From: Sepiola atlantica
Taxonomy: Eukaryota; Mollusca; Cephalopoda; Sepiida; Sepiolidae
Length of the DNA: 64,000 nucleotides
Direction of reading: 5' to 3'
NCBI GenBank assembly: GCA_963556195.1
Contig: OY744521.1
Location: 130,930,288 to 130,994,287, forward strand
Numbering within the stretch: position 1 is the stretch's first letter; each line of letters begins with the position of its first letter. Positions 59,020 to 64,000 of the stretch are shown in pieces. Made by a program: the position numbers and the translations under genes. Under the pieces are notes generated by a model, which was not told where the DNA came from, ran no database searches, and saw only the letters and a program-made list of their open reading frames with translations.

Positions 59020-59370
59020 TTTTACTTCAGTAATTAAGTTCTCAGAAATCAAAGGCTCCCATCTTGGATCTAACACTTAATTTCAATATGAGATACATTG
59101 CTATCCGAGTGTTCAATCAGTATTACCTTCTACCTCCCAAATGTTGAGTTAGTAAAGTACTGAAAAACACTGATCCGCCCCGCGCAATTGCCCATTTAGT
59201 TATTCATTTTTTAAATTTATTTTTATCGTGCTCTTTTCTGAGTTTGTCTGGATGCAAGAACAACTATTCATTTGGTCTGGTGCAGTATACAGCAAAATGC
59301 TGTACTTAAGGTAACTTCACTAGGAGAAGTGTTGAATGTGTTCATGTGTGTTTGTGAATGATCAGACGCG
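59020..59370. repeat. dispersed repeat family B, copy 3
   Basis: It shares AAGTTCTCAGAAATCAAAGG, GTTGAGTTAGTAAAG, CTGGTGCAGTATACAGCAAA and CTTAAGGTAAC with the pair at 53-54 kb in the same order. Confidence 0.55.
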
Positions 59371-59374
59371 TAGC

Positions 59375-60055
59375 GGGGTTCACTTATCGAACGAATTTAC
59401 TTTCTAAGAAAGTTCGGTGAAAACGTGCGATTCTTTTAATCTCATTACTCGCTGGTGTAAGGAAGCCATCAACGAAACACTAAAAGACGGATTGAATGTT
59501 TCAAAGGTCACATAAGTCTTTGAGCGGTTTCAAAAGCGAACGAAGCCAAATTATGTTTCGTACATCTCAAACAAACAATATCGAAACGGCTTAGTGCTTT
59601 GAGGCACGCCTTCATCCAGGATTAAGCCATTGCATTTTGTAAACAGGATGAATACACATCTTAATGTGTTCGGTACATACACTCAAATATATACCTTTTC
59701 CATCCATAATAAAGAGACATGTGCATTTATTATTATATATAAATAATTATAAATCAGTTCTCTTAGCGAGTAAACAGTATGCCTTTTCTGTGCCTCGGAC
59801 CAAAACCATTATAATTGTTGGAGTAATAAAAAAAAGCAAATTACAAAAAAAAACACTATCTGAAATAAATTCGGGAGGAAATTATTCACTTTAAAAAGTC
59901 AGTGGTGGTTAACATTTTTTACGTAATAAGAAATTATAATTATATCATTCATCTGTTAAAAATTAAATTACTGACGTAATATTATCCATTTATATAAATA
60001 TTAGTGTAAACACTAACAAATGATTATTTTCATCGTCATTTTTACGGAGGATAAA
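59375..60055. other. unannotated stretch
   Basis: No gene was found. At 59577-59620 the words CGAAACGGCTTAG and CACGCCTTCATCC form a hairpin-prone segment typical of many animal repeats. It does not meet hammerhead criteria. Confidence 0.4.
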
Positions 60056-60059
60056 CACT

Positions 60060-60065
60060 AATATA

Positions 60066-60107
<42 letters not shown>

Positions 60108-60136
60108 CATATATATACATATATATATACATATAC

Positions 60137-60181
<45 letters not shown>

Positions 60182-60266
60182 CATATATATATATACATAT
60201 ATACATATATATATATACATATATACATATATATATACATATATATATGTGTATATACATATATAC

Positions 60267-60299
<33 letters not shown>

Positions 60300-60368
60300 C
60301 ATATATATATGTACATATATATATATACATATATATATGTACATATATATACATATATATATATATAC

Positions 60369-60413
<45 letters not shown>

Positions 60414-60414
60414 C

Positions 60415-60467
<53 letters not shown>

Positions 60468-60475
60468 TATTAATA
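60060..60475. repeat. ~400-bp (AT)n minisatellite with ATAC/GTAC phasing
   Basis: AT repeats are broken every 8-20 bases by a C or G (TATATACATATA words), with a terminal GAGAGAGA. Long Tyr-Ile frames on both strands are artefacts. Confidence 0.95.
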
Positions 60476-60689
60476 TTATATAGATATATATATATATTAA
60501 TATGTATATATATATGTAAATACGAATTAATTAATTTAGTTCAAATATTAAAAATGAACAAACCAATATTTTTCAAAAGTGCTTAATATATATTAGAGCT
60601 ATTTATATCAAAATAAACATTGTTTGAGCGCCCGACAATTCTTTAAAAGCCCGGCCGGCTGTTTATCAAGGGCAATACTGAATTATCTC

Positions 60690-61060
60690 GCCAGTTGAAA
60701 AAGCTAACAATTTTAAAATCAAAAAGGAAAAAAAGGGAGAAAGGGAAGGATATGCGAAAGAAAAGGCAAATCTTACATATTAGACCTGCCACAGTTAACT
60801 CGGCCAAACTCAATGGACAGTCAGCGTGTCAAAACACCATGTCATCCCCAGAGCGGGGAAAACACATCATTTCATTTTCCTTCCGTGATCCCAGACACAC
60901 ACATTACCCAACACATAAAGAATCTCAATATAATACCAATAATCGTAGGAAAACTAGAAACAGTCTCAAAGCACCTGGAACACAGACTGGGAGAAATTGG
61001 AATAAAAGAGTACACTGAGAGTATATAAAGGGCACCAATAATGAACACAGATGGAATATG
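60690..61060 (+). pseudogene. R2/NeSL-type LINE, extreme C-terminal fragment
   Basis: In the frame containing 60813-61028, a segment reads NLNIIPIIVGKLETVSKHLE then HRLGEIGIKEYTESI. It matches the conserved tail (VxPIVVGALGTVSK...W...IGI pattern) that follows the restriction-like endonuclease in this LINE class. The same segment, more decayed, appears in the 30.4-kb minus-strand copy. Upstream, 60690-60890 reads as basic sequence with shifted frames. Because the larger LINE piece to the right begins upstream in protein order, this is a separate insertion. Confidence 0.65.
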
Positions 61061-61069
61061 TAAGGGTAA

Positions 61070-62555
61070 TCTTTGTATGCGGAAACCAACCGACATAAAC
61101 TGCAAACACTAAACAGTCACATAGAAGTTGCAATAGATCTAAAAATGAATTCTATTTCTAGCCCATGTTAAAATTAAAGTCATGTTTAATATCAGCAGTC
61201 CACTTGATATATTTAAATTCATACAGTTCGTCTCTATGGAACACAAGTTGCTAACAAAAAAAAGAAAAAACCTTTACCCTCTAATCTTCCATCCCTTCAT
61301 TGTCCTAACACTCCGACCCTACGACCTCATGACCGGGTATTTCAAGGAATTGAGTGCCACAGAGACGGCTTAAAACATATTAGTTGTTTGACTTTGCATT
61401 ACTGACAGTCCATTTGTACATGCATTCGTATTTATTGCAAATTGTCGATGCTTGTTGGTTACCCGCACACAAACTAAAATTCATTTTTTAAACCCTGCTT
61501 CAACTGAGAAAAGCAATGTAAAAATTAAAGCCATGTTTCATATCGACAATCTAATTAATATGTTTAAATGTATACGATTTTCTCCTTAGAACTAACAGTT
61601 TTCTGATGAGGGACAGGAAAGGTACCCCCCTTTTCATACTCCGTGTTTTACCACTGTAATCCATTGAAGGTGAACGTATGGCAAACGTCTCTTCTAGAAA
61701 GGTTAAAAAAACTTATAATTAGTACATAATTAGTATTATTTATTCGTAAGTGTAACTGTCACTTTATGTCGTATGACTCTTGTCTATCATGAGCATGAGA
61801 TAAACCCTAGAACTGTGACAGGAGCACAAGTAAAATAAGCATGGGGCTGGTGTTGCCACAACACCAAACAATCAAACATGTATATGACCCAAATATGAGA
61901 CGTGGGATTCCGGAGAAAGATCTGAGTGTCATAATCGGCAGGTGCTCTCTCAATGCCCAACATGGTGAACCCGCTCGGCATTTTGCGAATGTTGGCTCTT
62001 CTAATATCAGGACACGATCACAGACCAACATTAAGTAAGTCACTTTTCAAATTTCAGGTAAGACAGTAACACAGACAAAACACAGGACAAAACAAGCCAG
62101 TAGGAATGAACAGAACAACACACCAAAAAGCCATAGAAATAAATTGACAACCATTTAGAATAGCGTAGTAATAGAATGGTACTACATAAGCAAACCAACA
62201 GAAAAGGTTTCTGGAAGCGAATTAAACATCAATACGATATGCCTACTGACGACGATACCACTGAACAAAGATTGCCGAAAAAAAGGCAGATGCTCAAGAG
62301 ATCATGATTTTCAGAGTTAGTACTAATAGTCATCAAACAAAAAAATAGATGGCCTAACACATCAGAGACCATCCTTTAGTAACAACTAAGTTAAGTTTTA
62401 GATTTCTGAACGAAGGCAAAACCAAAAAGGAACGTAAATTGAAAGAAATTAAAATTAGAAAGAGAAAAGAGAAAAAAATCATCGCATACCTCTCAACATA
62501 TACTATCACATACATACACAATTTTATATGTGCATGTCAGTAAACATGAAACAAA
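61070..62555. other. unannotated stretch, possible LINE 5' region
   Basis: No motif is recognised. The frame at 61841-62038 (+) and neighbouring sequence are coding-like between stops and precede the LINE RT piece in the same orientation. They might belong to its 5' region, but nothing proves it. The strand is A-rich from about 62040 onwards, as is the LINE. Confidence 0.35.
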
Positions 62556-62559
62556 ACAT

Positions 62560-64000
62560 TGAAAAAAACTGGTAAAAAGAATAAACCGACAAAGCCTGGA
62601 TAAGAAGATTAGACTGGACGCATAGATCACCAAGCACCGGAAAAAGCTAAATAGTAAATATAATAATAGAGAACATGACACATTAGAATGGAAATACTAA
62701 AGGAAACCAAGAACATACTAAATAAGAAACATGAAGAACGAACACAAAGCATAGCATCAAAAGAAAGAATATGATACAGATACCACTCAGAACATTACAA
62801 ACAAAACATGACCTTTGAAGACAATGAAATAAAATTGTATAAAAACGTAAACGGAGCGAATAGAAAAACCAGATCCGAGAAACAAAAAACACTTCTGGAG
62901 CCAAATGTGGGAACATCCTCAAGAATACAATAGAAATGCCTAATTGCTGAAAAAAATAAATAAGGGACTTTAGGAAATTGACCAAAAAACAAAAAGAGAA
63001 ATTAATAAAAGAAACACCGACGACGGCCCTAAGGAAAATAGCAAACTGGAAAACCCTAGAGCACGATTAGAATACATGCGAAATTGCTTTTAAAAATTAC
63101 GACTCTACATGGTAAACAAACGCCCAAAACTGATAGGATGTATCCGAAAAACAGATTTATTGGAATAGATGACTACAGGAAGGACTACGTTAATAAAAAA
63201 AGACGTCGAAAAGGTAACAATACCAAGCAACTACCGACCGTTAACCTGTTTACCTACCATGGAGTAAATCTTATAGGCACAACTGAGGAAACAGACGAAC
63301 TACTCTCTTAACAATCGTGCTATAGTCCCTGAAGAACAAAAATACCACCAAATAGTAAACAAGAGTGACGCATGGCCTGTTTTACATATATCAACATATC
63401 TTAGACGAGATAAAAGCAGGAACACAACATAGGCATGATATAGATTGACTACATAAAAGCCTGCAGCAGAAACCTTAACCATGGATTATTGAATACTTAA
63501 GAATGTATCAGATATCCGACAATATTAGTTATATCATTAAGAAAGCAACGGGGCATTTATATCATTAATAAAGCAATGGGACATAGAAACAGCCGGAGGA
63601 GAAAAGTTGACTGAGATAATAATACAGAGATGCATCTTTTGAATGAAATTATCTATCATCATGACTGTTTATCATAGCCACTAAACTACACACTTAGGCG
63701 ATGTAATGTCAAATACAAGTTTACAGTTGGAGTACAAAAAAGGAACCACCTCATCTATATGGATTATCTGAAGATATTTAAAAAAAGAGAAAATGGAACT
63801 GTACCATCTGATAAAAACAACCAAAATATTTAGCAATGGTATTCAACAAGAATTCGAAATGGAAAAGTGTGCATTGCTTGTGATGAAAAGGGGAAAACTG
63901 GAGAAATTAGAGGGTATGTAATTTTCGAACCAATACGAGATGAAGGCACTTGGCGAACACAATACTACCAGATATTATGGAATTTTTGAAACAAACACCA
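62560..64000 (+). pseudogene. R2/NeSL-type LINE reverse transcriptase, decayed, runs off window
   Basis: Fragments in shifting frames follow this class of LINE protein: NKTFKDNEIKLYKNVNGANR-like sequence near 62800; a TIPSNYRPLTCLPT block at 63205-63250 (the SNYRPI/L-type RT motif 2); a block beginning DYIKACSRNLNHGLLNT at about 63448 (normally DYKKAYDS, catalytic Asp region); a KYKFTVGVQ block; HLIYMDYLKIF at about 63747-63780 (normally YMDDLKL, with the second catalytic Asp of motif C replaced by Tyr); and VCIACDEKGK at about 63870. Numerous stops occur. The C-terminal zinc knuckle and endonuclease would lie beyond the window. Confidence 0.75.

Noticed and set aside
59570..59625. Hammerhead-like words (CGAAACG and a CTGGATGAAGGC on the opposite strand)
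   Set aside because: The CTGATGA core carries an inserted base and GAAA is on the wrong strand, so it cannot form a hammerhead.

Overview
This is a gene-poor, AT-rich animal genome window made almost entirely of transposable elements and their debris. It has no bacterial-type operons. Putative coding pieces have splice-like borders, and there are many long (AT)n, (GA)n, (GT)n and (TTA)n microsatellites. The mix of Penelope-like elements, tRNA-headed SINEs, R2/NeSL-type and RTE-type LINE remnants and very frequent AT tracts suggests an invertebrate, most likely a lophotrochozoan such as a cephalopod mollusc. That assignment is inference only. The sole host-gene candidates are a possible first coding exon at 1153-1233 (+) and a possible last exon at 24880-25070 (-). 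I recognise neither protein.

Layout. At 2.8-5.1 kb lies a 5'-truncated Penelope-like element (PLE). It has a reverse transcriptase split by one frameshift, a GIY-YIG endonuclease, and a complete hammerhead ribozyme core just downstream. At 7.2-8.0 kb on the minus strand is a decayed Helitron helicase. At 16.39-16.71 kb a 322-bp SINE-like insertion is bounded by perfect 15-bp target duplications, and its 5' end resembles U2 snRNA. A MITE with TA-type ends is at 26.3 kb. The C-terminal half of a restriction-like-endonuclease LINE (R2/NeSL type) lies on the minus strand at 29.8-31.7 kb. A cluster of long palindromes and a candidate solo LTR follows at 32.6-33.4 kb. An RTE C-terminal scrap and a tRNA-headed SINE lie near 37.1-37.6 kb.

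The most complex locus is 39.9-46.1 kb. A second, Neptune-like PLE (RT plus GIY-YIG, several frameshifts, strongly A/C-skewed coding strand) is enclosed by ~600-bp inverted repeats, each carrying a hammerhead ribozyme. Between the left inverted repeat and the ORF are two complete 406-bp tandem units and part of a third. Each complete unit joins a tRNA-like Pol III promoter to a hammerhead of a different sequence. An inverted piece of the same unit leads directly into the PLE ORF. Five hammerhead cores in this locus plus one at 5.0 kb make six, five of them with all core residues intact.

From 46 to 60 kb come dispersed repeats of several unnamed families, an ~810-bp near-perfect palindrome containing a short ORF (52.0-52.8 kb), a 5S-rRNA-headed SINE (55.75-55.97 kb) and more tRNA-like SINE fragments. 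The right end carries the C-terminal tail of one R2/NeSL-type LINE (60.9 kb) and a larger piece of another that runs off the window (62.6-64.0 kb).

The genes do not form a host pathway. The functional theme is retrotransposition: GIY-YIG PLEs and RLE LINEs as possible autonomous machinery, with hammerhead, tRNA-, 5S- and U2-headed short elements as likely passengers. All assignments come from motif reading by eye, and repeat boundaries are approximate.
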